From Lautropia sp. SCN 69-89 (lineage in GTDB: Bacteria > Pseudomonadota > Gammaproteobacteria > Burkholderiales > Burkholderiaceae_E), in assembly GCA_001724855.1 (NCBI GenBank), contig MEED01000025.1:1-57962 (forward strand): DNA of 57,962 nucleotides, read 5' to 3'. Shown one piece after another: positions 27,057 through 37,255 of the stretch. Position numbers and translations under genes: made by a program. The notes below the pieces were generated by a model. The model was not told where the DNA came from, did no database searches, and saw only the letters and a list, made by a program, of their open reading frames with translations. Each line of letters starts with the position of its first letter. Within the stretch, counting starts at the first letter, position 1.

Positions 27057-28028
27057 GCCTCGGGCGCATTCCGGGCCGCGACGTGCCGATCCTGCTTGCG
27101 CTCGCCGGCGGGGCGGCCACGTTGCCCGCCTGGTCCAGCGACTTCGTGGTGTCGATGGCGCTCAGCTGCCTGATGTACGTGGCGCTGTCGTCGAGCTGGG
27201 CGCTGTTCTGCGGCCCGACCCGCTACATGTCGCTGGCCACTTCGGCGTTCTTCGGCGTCGGCGCCTACGTGGGCGCGCTCACGCTCGACCAGCTGCCGTG
27301 GGCAGGCGCGATCGCGCTCGGCGCGGCGATCGCCGTGCTGGTGGCGGCGGCGATGGGCAGCGCGGTGCTGCACCTGCGCGGCACCTACTTCGCGGTGCTC
27401 ACCTTCGGCATGACCGAACTGATCCGCCTGGCGATCACCTATGCCGAGAAGGAGTACGCGGGCACGGTCGGCCGCGTGCTCGTCGTCGTGCCCGAGCCGG
27501 GCACCGTCTACCTGACGATGCTCGCGCTCGCGGTGCTGGCCGTGGCCACCGCGATCGTCGTGCGAAGCAGCCGACTCGGGCTCGCGCTGGCCGGCATCGG
27601 CGGCGACGAGCAGCGCGCGCAGACGCTGGGCGTGAACACACGCCGCGTCAAGGTGATCGGCTTCGCGATCACCGCCGCCTTCGCCGGCGCCACCGGCGCC
27701 GCGATGAGCGTGCGCTGGACCTACATCGACCCGATGACGGTATTCAACCCGTTCATCGGCTTCCAGACCGTGCTGATCGCGCTGATCGGCGGCGCGGCCA
27801 CGCTGTGGGGGCCGCTGGTCGCCGCCGTCGTGTTCAGCCTGCTCGCGGAGGCGCTGCGCCTGCAGTTGCCGCAGGTCTACATGATGGCGCTCGGCCTGCT
27901 GCTGATCCTGTCGGTGCTCTACCTGCCCGACGGCCTGGCGTCGCTGCGTCCATCCACCTTCTCCGGCTGGCGCCGCGAGTTCGCCGCCTGGCGGCAGGCG
28001 CGGCGCGCCCGCGCGAGCGAGGCCCGCG

Positions 28029-28036
<8 letters not shown>
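27053..28036 (+). CDS. livM: Branched-chain-type ABC transporter permease LivM
   Basis: 327 residues with multiple membrane helices. Diagnostic segments are LRGTYFAVLTFGMTELIRL, a GIGGDEQRAQTLGVNTRRVK coupling region, and IGGAATLWGPLVAAVVF. Start at the ATG overlapping the livH stop. The last bases overlap the start of the livG gene, indicating translational coupling. Confidence 0.93.
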
Positions 28037-28789
<753 letters not shown>

Positions 28790-28793
<4 letters not shown>

Positions 28794-31090
28794 CGAACGT
28801 TGCGCGCGGCGAGGACGCCGCGATCCCGGCCCCCGCGCAACGCGCGCAGCCGGCACACCTGGAGGTGCGCGGTCTGAGCGCAGGCTACGGAGGGTTCCTC
28901 GTGCTGCGCGACCTCGCGCTCGAGGCGCGTCCCGGCGTGACCGTCATCCTCGGCCCGAACGGCGCCGGAAAGAGCACGCTGCTCGAAGCGATCGCCGGGC
29001 TGCTGCCGCGCGGCGGCCAGGTACTGCTCGACGGCGAACCGATCCCGGCTGCGGCCAGGCCGAGCGACGTCGTGCGCCGCGGCCTCGCGCTGGTGGCCGA
29101 AGGCCGGCAGCTGTTTCCGCAGATGACGGTGCGCGAGAACCTCGAGCTCGGCGGCTGGCTGGTGTCGCCCGCCGGGCGCGCCGCGCGCATCGAGCAGGCG
29201 TTTCGCGACTTTCCGCGGCTGCGCGAGCGCGCCGGGCAGTATGCCGGGACGATGAGCGGCGGCGAGCAGCAGATGCTGGCGGTGGCGCGCGCGATGATGA
29301 GCGCGCCGCGCCTGCTGATGCTCGACGAACCTTCGCTCGGCCTGGCGCCGAAGATGGTCGACGAACTGCTCGCGATCGTGCGCCGCATCGCCGACCAGGG
29401 CACCACCGTGCTGATGGTCGAGCAGAACGTGCGCAAATCGCTTGCCGTCGCCGATCGCGGCTACGTGCTCGAGCGCGGCAAGCTGGTGGCCAGCGGCCCG
29501 GCAGGCCTGCTGGCGCGCTCGACGGTCATCCGCTCCGCCTATCTCGGCGCCCGCACCGAGGCGGCGCCTGCGCCGCCCGCGCCCGGCGCATCGCCCGGGT
29601 CCTCCTCATCCCCTTCGACTTCACCGGAGAAACACATGTCCGACCTGTCCATGCTGATCAACGGCCTGGCCGTCACCGCCGAGAAGGGCGCGACCTTCGA
29701 GCGGCGCAACCCGCTCGATGGCAGCCTCGCCACGCGCGCGCCGGCGGCCAGCGCCGCCGACGCGGTCGCCGCGGCCGAGGCCGCCGCCGAGGCGTTCCGG
29801 TCGTGGAGCCAGACCGGGCCGAACGAGCGTCGCGCGCTGCTGTCGAAGGCGGCCGACGCGCTCGAGGCGCGCACGCCGAAGTTCGTGGAGGCGATGGCCG
29901 CCGAGACCGGCGCCACCGCGATGTGGGCCGGCTTCAACGCGCACCTGGCCGCGGGGATGCTGCGCGAGGCTGCTGCGCTCACTACGCAGGTGAGCGGGGA
30001 GATCGTCCCGTCGGACGTACCGGGCTCGCTCGCGATGGCCGTGCGCCAGCCGGCAGGGGTGGTGGTGGGCATCGCCCCGTGGAACGCGCCGATCATCCTG
30101 GGCGTGCGCGCGATCGCCACGCCGCTGGCCTGCGGCAACACCGTGGTGCTCAAGGGCAGCGAGAACTGCCCGCGCACCCACCAGCTGATCATCGAGTCGC
30201 TGCACGATGCGGGCTTCCCGGCCGGCGTGGTCAATTACGTCACCAATGCGCCGGCCGACGCCGGCACGGTGGTCGAGGCGATGGTCGCGCATCCGGCAGT
30301 GCGGCGCGTGAACTTCACCGGCAGCACGCGGGTCGGCAGGATCATCGCGATGACCTGCGCGAAGCACCTGAAGCCGGTGCTGCTCGAGCTCGGCGGCAAG
30401 GCGCCGATGCTGGTGCTCGACGACGCCGACCTGGATGCAGCGGTGAACGCGGCGGCCTTCGGAAGCTTCGCCAACTCGGGGCAGATCTGCATGAGCACCG
30501 AGCGGCTGGTGGTCGACCAGAAGGTCGCCGACGAGTTCGTCGCGAAATTCGTCGCCAAGGCCGGCAAGCTGCCGCTCGGCGATCCGCGCAAGCCCGAGCC
30601 GGTGGTGCTCGGCTCGGTGATCGGCATGGGGACGGTCGAGCACTGCAACGCGCTGATCGACGACGCGCTCGCCAAGGGCGCGAAGCTGCTGTGCGGGGGC
30701 AAGGCGAGCGACACGCTCATGCCGGCGACCGTGCTCGACCGCGTCACCCGGGAGATGCGGATCTACCACGAGGAGACCTTCGCGCCGGTGAAGTGCGTCG
30801 TGCGCGTGAACGGCGTCGAGGAGGCCATCGCCTGCGCCAACGACAACGAGTACGGGCTGAGCGCGTCGGTGTTCGGCAGCGACGTGGCGCGCGCGATGAA
30901 CGTCGCGCGCCGCATCGAGTCGGGCATCTGCCACGTCAACGGACCGACGGTGCACGACGAAGCGCAGATGCCGTTCGGCGGCGTCAAGGGCAGCGGCATG
31001 GGCCGCTTCGGCGGCAAGGCCGGCATCCACGAGTTCACCGAACTGCGCTGGATCACGGTGCAGACGACGCCGCGGCACTACCCGTTCTAG
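28790..31090 (+). CDS. livF: LivF ABC ATPase in uninterrupted frame with an aldehyde dehydrogenase
   Basis: One 766-codon frame. Residues 1-253 are a normal LivF: Walker A GPNGAGKST (55-63), signature MSGGEQQML (154-162), Walker B LLMLDEP, ending STVIRSAYLG where LivF proteins usually stop. No stop codon follows. Residues 254-282 form a Pro/Ser/Ala linker and residue 283 is the Met of a complete aldehyde dehydrogenase. The LivF part alone spans 28790 to about 29548. A good Shine-Dalgarno and ATG at the junction allow separate dehydrogenase synthesis, so the gene may give a fusion, a free enzyme, or both. A lost livF stop is the simplest origin. Confidence 0.85.
29626..29630 (+). promoter_or_regulatory. 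Internal Shine-Dalgarno before the aldehyde dehydrogenase ATG
   Basis: GGAGA lies five bases before the ATG at 29636, inside the continuous livF frame. It resembles other ribosome-binding sites in this window (GGAGAAAC). It supports independent initiation of the dehydrogenase even though no livF stop precedes it. Confidence 0.7.
29636..31090 (+). CDS. NAD(P)-dependent aldehyde dehydrogenase (aromatic aldehyde type), internal start
   Basis: 484 residues from the internal ATG, the normal length for this family. The general base is Glu251 in LLELGGKAPM and the nucleophile is Cys285 in SGQICMSTERL; their 34-residue spacing matches active enzymes. IAPWNAPIILGVRAI and FTGSTRVGRII form the cofactor site. 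The whole resembles vanillin, benzaldehyde and salicylaldehyde dehydrogenases. It would oxidise an aldehyde derived from the imported substrate to the acid. The same codons are also translated as the C-terminal part of the LivF frame if no separate initiation occurs. A perfect hairpin follows the stop. Confidence 0.87.
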   Translation: MSDLSMLINGLAVTAEKGATFERRNPLDGSLATRAPAASAADAVAAAEAAAEAFRSWSQTGPNERRALLSKAADALEARTPKFVEAMAAETGATAMWAGFNAHLAAGMLREAAALTTQVSGEIVPSDVPGSLAMAVRQPAGVVVGIAPWNAPIILGVRAIATPLACGNTVVLKGSENCPRTHQLIIESLHDAGFPAGVVNYVTNAPADAGTVVEAMVAHPAVRRVNFTGSTRVGRIIAMTCAKHLKPVLLELGGKAPMLVLDDADLDAAVNAAAFGSFANSGQICMSTERLVVDQKVADEFVAKFVAKAGKLPLGDPRKPEPVVLGSVIGMGTVEHCNALIDDALAKGAKLLCGGKASDTLMPATVLDRVTREMRIYHEETFAPVKCVVRVNGVEEAIACANDNEYGLSASVFGSDVARAMNVARRIESGICHVNGPTVHDEAQMPFGGVKGSGMGRFGGKAGIHEFTELRWITVQTTPRHYPF

Positions 31091-31131
31091 ACACCATGGT
31101 CGCCCGCCAATGCGCGGGCGACCATGGTGTC
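31090..31131. terminator. Perfect 18-bp inverted repeat after the aldehyde dehydrogenase
   Basis: Bases 31090-31107 pair without mismatch with 31114-31131 around a six-base loop. The stem starts on the last base of the stop codon. There is no T-run, so classical intrinsic termination is not assured, but it is the most stable hairpin I found in the window. It may block readthrough into the GNAT gene or protect the operon's 3' end. Confidence 0.7.
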
Positions 31132-31139
31132 CAGCGTCC

Positions 31140-31145
31140 TACAAT
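31140..31145 (+). promoter_or_regulatory. -10-like element of the GNAT gene
   Basis: TACAAT ends six bases before the ATG at 31152, placing the predicted transcription start on the start codon. It lies just beyond the hairpin, consistent with a new transcription unit. Confidence 0.5.
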
Positions 31146-31151
31146 CCGGGG

Positions 31152-31640
31152 ATGCCCGACAGCGACGCCACGATCGTCATTGCGCGCAGCGACGCCGACT
31201 TCGCGGCGGCGCGCGCGCTGTTCGAGGAGTATGCGGCGCAACTCGGCATCGACCTGTGCTTCCAGGGCTTCGAGGCCGAGCTCTCGAACCTGCCCGTGAT
31301 GTACGGGCCGCCGGCGGGCCGCCTGCTGCTCGCCCGCCGGAGCGGCGGGTTCGTCGGCTGCGTCGGCGTGCGTGCCCTCTCGGGCGGCGACTGCGAGATG
31401 AAGCGCCTGTACGCGCGTGAGCGCACGCGCGGCCGCGGGCTCGGGCGCGCGCTGGCGGTCGCGGCGATCTCGGCCGCGCGCGAACTCGGCTATTCGCGGA
31501 TGCTGCTCGACACGCTCGGCACCATGACCGCGGCGCGCGCGCTGTACGCATCGCTCGGATTCCGCGACACTGCGCCCTACTACGACAACCCGAACGACGA
31601 CGTGAAGTACCTCGAACTCGACCTCGGCAAGGCGCCATGA
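31152..31640 (+). CDS. GNAT-family N-acetyltransferase
   Basis: 162 residues. The acetyl-CoA pyrophosphate-binding loop is RGRGLGRALA (93-102), preceded by the CEMKRLYARER strand, and followed by LGYSRMLLDTL and the ALYASLGF helix end. It transfers an acetyl group from acetyl-CoA to an unknown amine. Start chosen at the ATG at 31152, right after a -10 element; upstream in-frame codons lie in the hairpin. The stop overlaps the thioesterase ATG. Confidence 0.88.
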   Translation: MPDSDATIVIARSDADFAAARALFEEYAAQLGIDLCFQGFEAELSNLPVMYGPPAGRLLLARRSGGFVGCVGVRALSGGDCEMKRLYARERTRGRGLGRALAVAAISAARELGYSRMLLDTLGTMTAARALYASLGFRDTAPYYDNPNDDVKYLELDLGKAP

Positions 31641-32074
31641 GCGAAGCGCCGATCACCTATCGCGGCACGGTCTATCCGTGGCACTGCGACCACATGGGCC
31701 ACATGAACGTGATGTGGTACGTCGGAAAGTTCGACGAGGCGACCTGGCAGTTCTTCGCCGGGCTGGGGATGACGCCGTCGTTCCTGCGCGACTCGCACCG
31801 CGGCATGGCCGCCGTCGAGCAGCGCATCCACTACAAGCGCGAGCTGCACGCCGGCGACACCGTCACGATCCGCACCGAGGTGCTCGAGGTCAGGGAGAAA
31901 GCGATCCGCTTCGTGCACGAGATGCGCCGCGACGAAGGCGGCGAGGTCGCCGCCGTCACCCTCCTGACCGGCGTGCACCTCGACACGATCGCCCGCAAGT
32001 CGGTGCCGCTGCCCGACGCGTTCAAGGCGAGGGCGCTGGCGCTGGCCTGCGCCGACCCGTCGCGCTGGGACTGA
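31637..32074 (+). CDS. Acyl-CoA thioesterase, 4-hydroxybenzoyl-CoA thioesterase type
   Basis: 145 residues with a hot-dog fold. The family motif is YPWHCDHMGHMNVMWYVGKFDEA, with Asp18 in the position of the catalytic aspartate of 4-hydroxybenzoyl-CoA thioesterase. It hydrolyses acyl- or aroyl-CoA to the free acid and CoA. It is translationally coupled to the GNAT gene (ATGA overlap). Its proximity to an aromatic-type aldehyde dehydrogenase fits aromatic metabolism, but the substrate is not shown. Confidence 0.85.
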   Translation: MSEAPITYRGTVYPWHCDHMGHMNVMWYVGKFDEATWQFFAGLGMTPSFLRDSHRGMAAVEQRIHYKRELHAGDTVTIRTEVLEVREKAIRFVHEMRRDEGGEVAAVTLLTGVHLDTIARKSVPLPDAFKARALALACADPSRWD

Positions 32075-32111
32075 CCGCCCCCGGCCTGCCGAGCGCCCGC
32101 CCGCGCCCGAC

Positions 32112-33113
32112 TCAGCCCGCGTCCGCGCGCGCCGCCAGCCCCGCAGCGTGCGCCTGCTCGTCGGCGTGATACGACGAGCGCACCAGCGCGCCGACCGCGG
32201 CGTGCGAGAAGCCCATCCTGCGCGCCTCCGCACCGAACATCCGGAAGGTGTCGGGGTGCACGTAGCGGCGTACCGGCAGGTGTGCATTCGACGGGGCCAG
32301 GTACTGGCCGATCGTCAGCATGTCGATGTCGTGCGCGCGCATGTCGCGCATCACCGCCAGGATCTCGTCGTCGGTCTCGCCCAGCCCGACCATCAGCCCC
32401 GACTTCGTCGGCACGCCCGGCACGCGGCGCTTGAACTCGGCGAGCAGCTTGAGCGAATGCGCGTAGTCGGATCCGGGGCGCGCCTCGCGATACAACCGCG
32501 GCACGGTCTCGAGGTTGTGGTTCATCACGTCCGGCGGGGCGAGCTCGAGGATCGCCAGCGCGCGCTCCATGCGCCCGCGGAAATCGGGCACCAGCACCTC
32601 GATGCGCGTGGCCGGCGACAGCTCGCGCACCTTGCGGATGCAGTCGACGAAGTGCTGCGCGCCGCCATCACGCAGGTCATCGCGGTCCACGCTGGTGATG
32701 ACCGCGTACGACAGCTTCAGCGCGGCGATGGTCTTCGCCAGGTTCTCCGGCTCCGCCGTGTCGAGCGCAGCCGGGCGGCCGTGGCCGACGTCGCAGAACG
32801 GGCAGCGCCGCGTGCAGATGTCGCCCATGATCATGAAGGTGGCGGTGCCCCGGCCGAAGCACTCGCCGATGTTCGGGCACGCGGCCTCCTCGCAGACCGT
32901 GTGCAACCGGTGCTCGCGCAGGATCTGCTTGATCTCCTGGAAGCGGGCGGGGTTCGGGCCGGCGCGAACGCGGATCCAGTCGGGCTTCTTCAGCACCTCG
33001 GCCGGGTGAACGATCTTCACCGGAATGCGGGAGGTCTTGTCGGCGCCTCTCTGCTTGACGGGCGCAGGGTTGCCGGCAGCGGCCGGCGCGGAAGGATCGA
33101 GGGGCGAGGTCAT
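32112..33113 (-). CDS. lipA: Lipoyl synthase
   Basis: 333 residues. Both iron-sulfur cluster motifs are present: the auxiliary cluster cysteines C74, C79 and C85 ([12 protein letters not shown]) and the radical-SAM CX3CX2C at C100, C104 and C107 (CTRRCPFC). It inserts two sulfur atoms into protein-bound octanoyl groups. The ATG overlaps the lipB stop by four bases. Last gene of the dacC-dat-ybeD-lipB-lipA run. Confidence 0.97.
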   Translation of the reverse strand: MTSPLDPSAPAAAGNPAPVKQRGADKTSRIPVKIVHPAEVLKKPDWIRVRAGPNPARFQEIKQILREHRLHTVCEEAACPNIGECFGRGTATFMIMGDICTRRCPFCDVGHGRPAALDTAEPENLAKTIAALKLSYAVITSVDRDDLRDGGAQHFVDCIRKVRELSPATRIEVLVPDFRGRMERALAILELAPPDVMNHNLETVPRLYREARPGSDYAHSLKLLAEFKRRVPGVPTKSGLMVGLGETDDEILAVMRDMRAHDIDMLTIGQYLAPSNAHLPVRRYVHPDTFRMFGAEARRMGFSHAAVGALVRSSYHADEQAHAAGLAARADAG

Positions 33114-33772
33114 CGCGTACTTTCGAGGGAGGCGGCCAGCTGCCGGCCGAAACGCGCCGCGAGGTCGGCAATGTCGACGTCGCCGACGCGGCTGCGAAGG
33201 TCGGTGACCGCCAGCCCCGGATAGCCGCAGGGGTCGATCCGGGAGAACGGTTCGAGATCCATCGCCACGTTCAACGCTACACCATGGTAGCTGCAGCCGC
33301 GGGAGATCCTGATTCCGAGTGAGGCGATCTTGGCACCGGCGTTGCCGTCGTCCCCGGTGACGTAGACGCCCGGGGCGCCCGCTCGGCGGGTGGCGGCCAC
33401 GCCGCAGGCGTGAAGCACCGCGATCGTCGCCTCCTCGATCGCGGCCACGAAGTCGCGAACGGAAAGCCCTCGCCGGCGGAGATCGACGAGCAAGTAAGCC
33501 ACCACTTGCCCTGGGCCGTGATAGGTGACCTGGCCACCGCGCTCGGTGCGCACCACCGGGATGTCGCCGGGAGCGTGCAGATGCTCGGGCCGCGACGCAT
33601 GGCCCAGCGTGAACACCGGCGGGTGCTCGACCAGCCAGATCTCGTCGCGCGTCTCGGGCCGGCGAGCCAGCGTGAACGCCTGCATCTCCTGGACGGTGGG
33701 CAGGTAGGGGCGCTGCCGGAACGGCCTGAGCTTCGGGGCGGGGGGCGCCCCGATCCGGGACGCCGCGTTCAC
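33110..33772 (-). CDS. lipB: Lipoyl(octanoyl) transferase
   Basis: 220 residues. Catalytic Lys148 ([11 protein letters not shown]) and Cys182 ([10 protein letters not shown]) form the LipB dyad, and [17 protein letters not shown] is the family signature. It moves octanoyl from acyl-carrier protein to lipoyl domains, supplying LipA. It overlaps ybeD and lipA by four bases each. Confidence 0.97.
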   Translation of the reverse strand: MNAASRIGAPPAPKLRPFRQRPYLPTVQEMQAFTLARRPETRDEIWLVEHPPVFTLGHASRPEHLHAPGDIPVVRTERGGQVTYHGPGQVVAYLLVDLRRRGLSVRDFVAAIEEATIAVLHACGVAATRRAGAPGVYVTGDDGNAGAKIASLGIRISRGCSYHGVALNVAMDLEPFSRIDPCGYPGLAVTDLRSRVGDVDIADLAARFGRQLAASLESTR

Positions 33773-34065
33773 AGCACGACGCTCACCAGCGGGTGCGCGG
33801 CGAGCGCGCGGTACAGCCGCTCGAGCTGCTCGCGCGACTCCAGGCGCACCGTCACGGTGACGCTCAGGTAATTGCCCCGGCTCGACGCGCGGAACTCCAT
33901 CGTCGCCGGGTCGAACTCCGGCACGTGCTCGCCGACCGTCGCGGCGATCGACTGCGCGAACTCGTCGACGCGCCGCCCCATCACCTTCAGCGGGAAGTCG
34001 ACCGGGAACTCGAGCAGGCGCTCGAGGCGGTCGAAGGCGGCGCCGAGCTCGGCCGGACCGCTCAT
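33769..34065 (-). CDS. ybeD: YbeD/DUF493 family protein
   Basis: 98 residues: [12 protein letters not shown] at the start and [20 protein letters not shown] in the middle are the DUF493 signature. It has an ACT-like regulatory fold and is usually located next to lipB; the role is unknown. Start at the ATG at 34065, overlapping the dat stop. Confidence 0.92.
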   Translation of the reverse strand: MSGPAELGAAFDRLERLLEFPVDFPLKVMGRRVDEFAQSIAATVGEHVPEFDPATMEFRASSRGNYLSVTVTVRLESREQLERLYRALAAHPLVSVVL

Positions 34066-34919
34066 GGCGTGGCCTGACGGGCCTTGGCCTGCTGGTAGGC
34101 CGCGTGCAGTTTCGCGAACACCGGTCCCGGCCGGCCGTCGCCCACGGGGCGGCCGTCGAGGCGGGTGATCGGCAGGACTTCTTTCGTGGCCGAACTGAGG
34201 ATCAGCTCGTCGGCCACCTGCACCTCCTCGCGCAGCACGCGGCGCAGCTGCAGCGGGATGCCTGCGCTCTCGCACAGTTCGTGGATCAGCCCGTAGCGCA
34301 CGCCCTCGAGGACCAGGTTGTCGGCCGGCGGCCCGTAGAGCCGCTCGCCGCGCGCCACCCAGATGTTGCTCGCCGATCCCTCGGTCAGGAACCCGTCGCG
34401 GAACATCACGCACTCGGCAGCGCCGGCGCGCACCGCCGCCTCGCGCGCCAGCACGTTGCCCAGCAGCGAGGTCGACTTGATGTCGCAGTGCAGCCAGCGC
34501 TCGTCGGGCAGCGACACCGCGGCCACGCCGCGCTCGATCTGCTCGGCCGCGGGCAGCACCAGCTGGCTCGACATCGCAAAGACGGTGGGCCGCACCGCCG
34601 GTCGCGGGAACGCGTGATCGCGGCGCGCGACCCCGCGCGTGACCTGCATGTAGACGAACTGGTCGGCCCACGGGTGGCGCGAGACCATGTCGGCGACCAG
34701 TCGAGTCCAGCCGGCATCGTCGTGCGGGTTGTCGATGCCCACGGCCGAGAGGCTGCGCTTCAGGCGCGCGAGATGCTGCGGCCAGCGGAACGGGCGCCCC
34801 CCGTAGACGGGGACGACCTCGTAGATGCCGTCGCCGAAGATGAAGCCGCGATCGAGCACCGGCACGCGGGCCTCCTCGATCGGCATGAACTCGCCATTCA
34901 GGTACGCAATCTGCGTCAT
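34062..34919 (-). CDS. dat: D-amino acid aminotransferase (class IV PLP)
   Basis: 285 residues. Opening [20 protein letters not shown] and [12 protein letters not shown] are the D-alanine transaminase pattern. Lys148 in [15 protein letters not shown] binds pyridoxal phosphate, and [13 protein letters not shown] closes the phosphate site. It interconverts D-alanine and D-glutamate for cell-wall synthesis, fitting the neighbouring D-Ala carboxypeptidase. GGAG precedes the ATG. Confidence 0.93.
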   Translation of the reverse strand: MTQIAYLNGEFMPIEEARVPVLDRGFIFGDGIYEVVPVYGGRPFRWPQHLARLKRSLSAVGIDNPHDDAGWTRLVADMVSRHPWADQFVYMQVTRGVARRDHAFPRPAVRPTVFAMSSQLVLPAAEQIERGVAAVSLPDERWLHCDIKSTSLLGNVLAREAAVRAGAAECVMFRDGFLTEGSASNIWVARGERLYGPPADNLVLEGVRYGLIHELCESAGIPLQLRRVLREEVQVADELILSSATKEVLPITRLDGRPVGDGRPGPVFAKLHAAYQQAKARQATP

Positions 34920-34935
34920 CCTCGTCTCCGGAGGC

Positions 34936-36099
34936 TCACTTCGAGAGCATCATTCTCAGGCCGTCCCAGGTGCGGCCGAACCAGCCCGCCGGCTCGACCG
35001 CGGCGAGTGCGAGCAGCGGCCGTTCGACCAGCACCTTGTCGTCGATCTTCACGCGCAGCGTGCCGATGCGCTGGCCCTGTGCGATCGGCGCCACCAGCGG
35101 CTGGACGCGTTCGATTTCGGCCTTCACCTTGTCGGCCTGGCCGCGCGGCACGGTCACCACGAGGTCGGCCTCGAAGCCGCCCGCCACCGCGTCGACCGTG
35201 CCTTTCCAGACCTGGTAGTTCCCGGCCGGCTGCCCCTTCGCGTAGACGCGCACCGCGTCGAAGTTCTGGAAACCGTAGTTCAGCAGTTTCTGCGACTCGA
35301 TCGCGCGCGACGACTCCGAGTTCGCGCCGATCACCACCGAAACCAGCCGCCGTTCGCTGTCGAGCCCGGGCTGCTTGCGGTGCGCCGAAGCGATCAGGCA
35401 GTAGCCGGCCGCCTCGGTGTGCCCGGTCTTCATGCCGTCGACGCTCGGGTCCACCGCGAGCAGGCGGTTGCGATTGGGCTGGCGGATGTTGTTGTAGGTG
35501 TACTCGCGCTTCGAGTAGAGCGGGTAGTACTCGGGAAAGTCGACGATCAGCCGGGCCGCCAGCGTCGCGAGGTCGCGGGCCGTGCTGTAGTGCTCGGGAT
35601 CGGGCAGCCCCGTCGCGTTGCGGAACTGCGTGTTGCGCAGCCCGAGGCGCTGGGCTTCGCGGTTCATCTGCTGCGCGAAGGTTTCCTCGGTGCCGGCGAG
35701 CGCTTCGGCCAGCACGATCGACGCATCGTTGCCCGACTGCACGATCATGCCGTTGAGCAGTTGCTCCACGGTCGCGGGCTCGCGCGGATCGACGAACATG
35801 CGCGAGCCGCCCGCCTTGTAGGCCGCCATCGACACCGCCGGGCGCTGGTCGGCCGTGATCCGCTTCTCCTTCAGCGCGGCGAAGGCGAGATAGGCGGTCA
35901 TCACCTTGGTAAGCGAGGCCGGTTCGACCTTCATGTCGGGCTCGTGCGCGGCGAGCACCTGCCCGGAGCTCGCGTCGAGCAGCAGCCACGAGCGCGCGGC
36001 GATCGCCGGCGGGGCGAGCTGGGCCAGCGCCTCCTGCGGCGCGGCGAATGGCAACAGGGCGAGAAGAAGAAGCAGGCTGCGGAGCGTGGATCGGGGCAT
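34936..36099 (-). CDS. dacC: D-alanyl-D-alanine carboxypeptidase (PBP5/6 family)
   Basis: 387 residues. The signal peptide is LRSLLLLLALLPFAAPQEALA. The serine-peptidase triad motifs are SLTK (Ser62, Lys65), SGN (VQSGNDAS) and KTG (GMKTGHTEAAGYC). A C-terminal beta domain and a short amphipathic end (GWFGRTWDGLRMML) would tether it to the membrane. It trims the terminal D-Ala from peptidoglycan stem peptides. Start at the ATG at 36099; an in-frame extension to 36162 is Arg-rich and lacks similarity. It could equally be named dacA. Confidence 0.93.
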   Translation of the reverse strand: MPRSTLRSLLLLLALLPFAAPQEALAQLAPPAIAARSWLLLDASSGQVLAAHEPDMKVEPASLTKVMTAYLAFAALKEKRITADQRPAVSMAAYKAGGSRMFVDPREPATVEQLLNGMIVQSGNDASIVLAEALAGTEETFAQQMNREAQRLGLRNTQFRNATGLPDPEHYSTARDLATLAARLIVDFPEYYPLYSKREYTYNNIRQPNRNRLLAVDPSVDGMKTGHTEAAGYCLIASAHRKQPGLDSERRLVSVVIGANSESSRAIESQKLLNYGFQNFDAVRVYAKGQPAGNYQVWKGTVDAVAGGFEADLVVTVPRGQADKVKAEIERVQPLVAPIAQGQRIGTLRVKIDDKVLVERPLLALAAVEPAGWFGRTWDGLRMMLSK

Positions 36100-36192
36100 C
36101 GGTGATCTCGTGGCAGGCGAAGCACCGTCGCGTCGCGATCGCCGGCGCGCGGCCCGCGCCACGGGGCGCGCGGGGAATGACGGAAGGCCCGA

Positions 36193-36198
36193 ATTATA
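36193..36198 (-). promoter_or_regulatory. TATAAT -10 element of the dacC operon
   Basis: A perfect -10 hexamer on the minus strand, giving a predicted leader of about 87 bases before dacC. No recognisable -35 is found. It lies 42 bases past the stop of the preceding gene, so dacC-dat-ybeD-lipB-lipA can be transcribed separately. Confidence 0.55.
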
Positions 36199-36240
36199 GG
36201 ACGCGCGTCGAACGAACCACGTCCGGGGCGTCCCTGCCCG

Positions 36241-36747
36241 TCAGTGCGGGTCCCGCGCCTGCTCGAACACCGGGCGCACCGCCGCGACGACGCGCCGCGC
36301 CGCGGCTTCGCCGCTGCGGAAGTAGACGACATCGACCGCCTCGCGCAGCACCCGGCGCAGCACCTCCATGGTGACGCAGTCGGCGACGCGCGCTTCCCAG
36401 ACGTGGCCTGCGGCACCGAGTTCGGCACCGAACAGGCCGTGCAGCCCGCGCTTGGCCTGGTCCAGCAGTACCTGCTCGGCGCTGGCTCGCGCGCGACGTT
36501 CGGCTTCGCTCGGCGCCTCGGCCAGTCCGACGACCTCGACCAGGTGCTGGCCTTCGAGCTCGGAGAGGCTCGAGCCGAGTTCGCCGGTACGGGCGAACTG
36601 CCCGAGGTCGCCGACGCAGCGCTGGCCGTCGATCGCCGTCAGGATGCGCCGCGCGGCCGGGGACAGTCCGCGTCGCGGTTCGTCCGCCTCGTCGTGCCCG
36701 TCGGCCGTGCGCGCGTAGACCAGGCGCGGATCGGGCTCGGCGCTCAT
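36241..36747 (-). CDS. Unknown protein, paralogue of the adjacent upstream gene
   Basis: 168 residues, not recognised. Residues about 25-75 (RGLSPAARRILTAIDGQRCV and the LGSSLSELEGQHLVEVVG stretch) look like a winged-helix or FHA-adjacent regulatory fold and align with the neighbour's N-terminal part. The rest is helical (AEQVLLDQAKRGLHGLFG; VLRRVLREAVDVVYF). No signal peptide or membrane helix. Start at the ATG at 36747, seven bases after the paralogue's stop. Probably cotranscribed with the ferredoxin and hydrolase genes. Confidence 0.7.
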   Translation of the reverse strand: MSAEPDPRLVYARTADGHDEADEPRRGLSPAARRILTAIDGQRCVGDLGQFARTGELGSSLSELEGQHLVEVVGLAEAPSEAERRARASAEQVLLDQAKRGLHGLFGAELGAAGHVWEARVADCVTMEVLRRVLREAVDVVYFRSGEAAARRVVAAVRPVFEQARDPH

Positions 36748-36754
36748 CCCCGCG

Positions 36755-37255
36755 TCAGACTGCCCCGCAACGCTGCAGGAAGTCGTCGACGCCGGCGCGG
36801 CCGCGGCACGCCTCGACGACCGACAGCACCGCGGGAAGCAGCGCACGCAGTTCGTCGATCGTGTGTGCGCGCTCGATGCGGATCGCGAGGTCGTCGCCGT
36901 TCGGGCCGATGGTGTCGAGCAGCGCCCGCGTCACGCGGGTGCGCAGTGCACGCAATTCCTCGGCGCCGGCGGCCGGCGCGGCTGCCGGCCCGGAGGCGGC
37001 GGGCGCGATCCCGCCCGCCTGCGGGCTGCCGGCGTCGAAGGGGCGCGCGACGAATCCGCCCTGTTCGAGTTGCGCCAGCTGCTCGCCGAGTTCGGGGCCG
37101 GGCAGCATGCGCGACAGTTCGGCGATGTCGCGCCTGCCGTCGACGAGGATCAGCAACTGCCGCAGCCGCGGCCCCAGGCCGTGGCGGCGGGTGCGCAACT
37201 CGTCGGCGCCCTTGCCGGTCTTCTGGAATACGTCGTGCGCCGACATCACCATCAT
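36755..37255 (-). CDS. Unknown protein, tandem paralogue
   Basis: 166 residues, not recognised. The segment GLGPRLRQLLILVDGRRDIAE followed by a PELGEQLAQLEQGGFVARP stretch parallels the downstream neighbour (GLSPAARRILTAIDGQRC...LGSSLSELEGQHLVE), so the two arose by duplication. A Pro/Ala linker separates it from a helical C-terminal half (ALLDTIGPNGDDLAIRIERA). Start at the ATG at 37255, overlapping the hydrolase stop; an internal ATG four codons later is possible. Function unknown. Confidence 0.7.
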   Translation of the reverse strand: MMVMSAHDVFQKTGKGADELRTRRHGLGPRLRQLLILVDGRRDIAELSRMLPGPELGEQLAQLEQGGFVARPFDAGSPQAGGIAPAASGPAAAPAAGAEELRALRTRVTRALLDTIGPNGDDLAIRIERAHTIDELRALLPAVLSVVEACRGRAGVDDFLQRCGAV

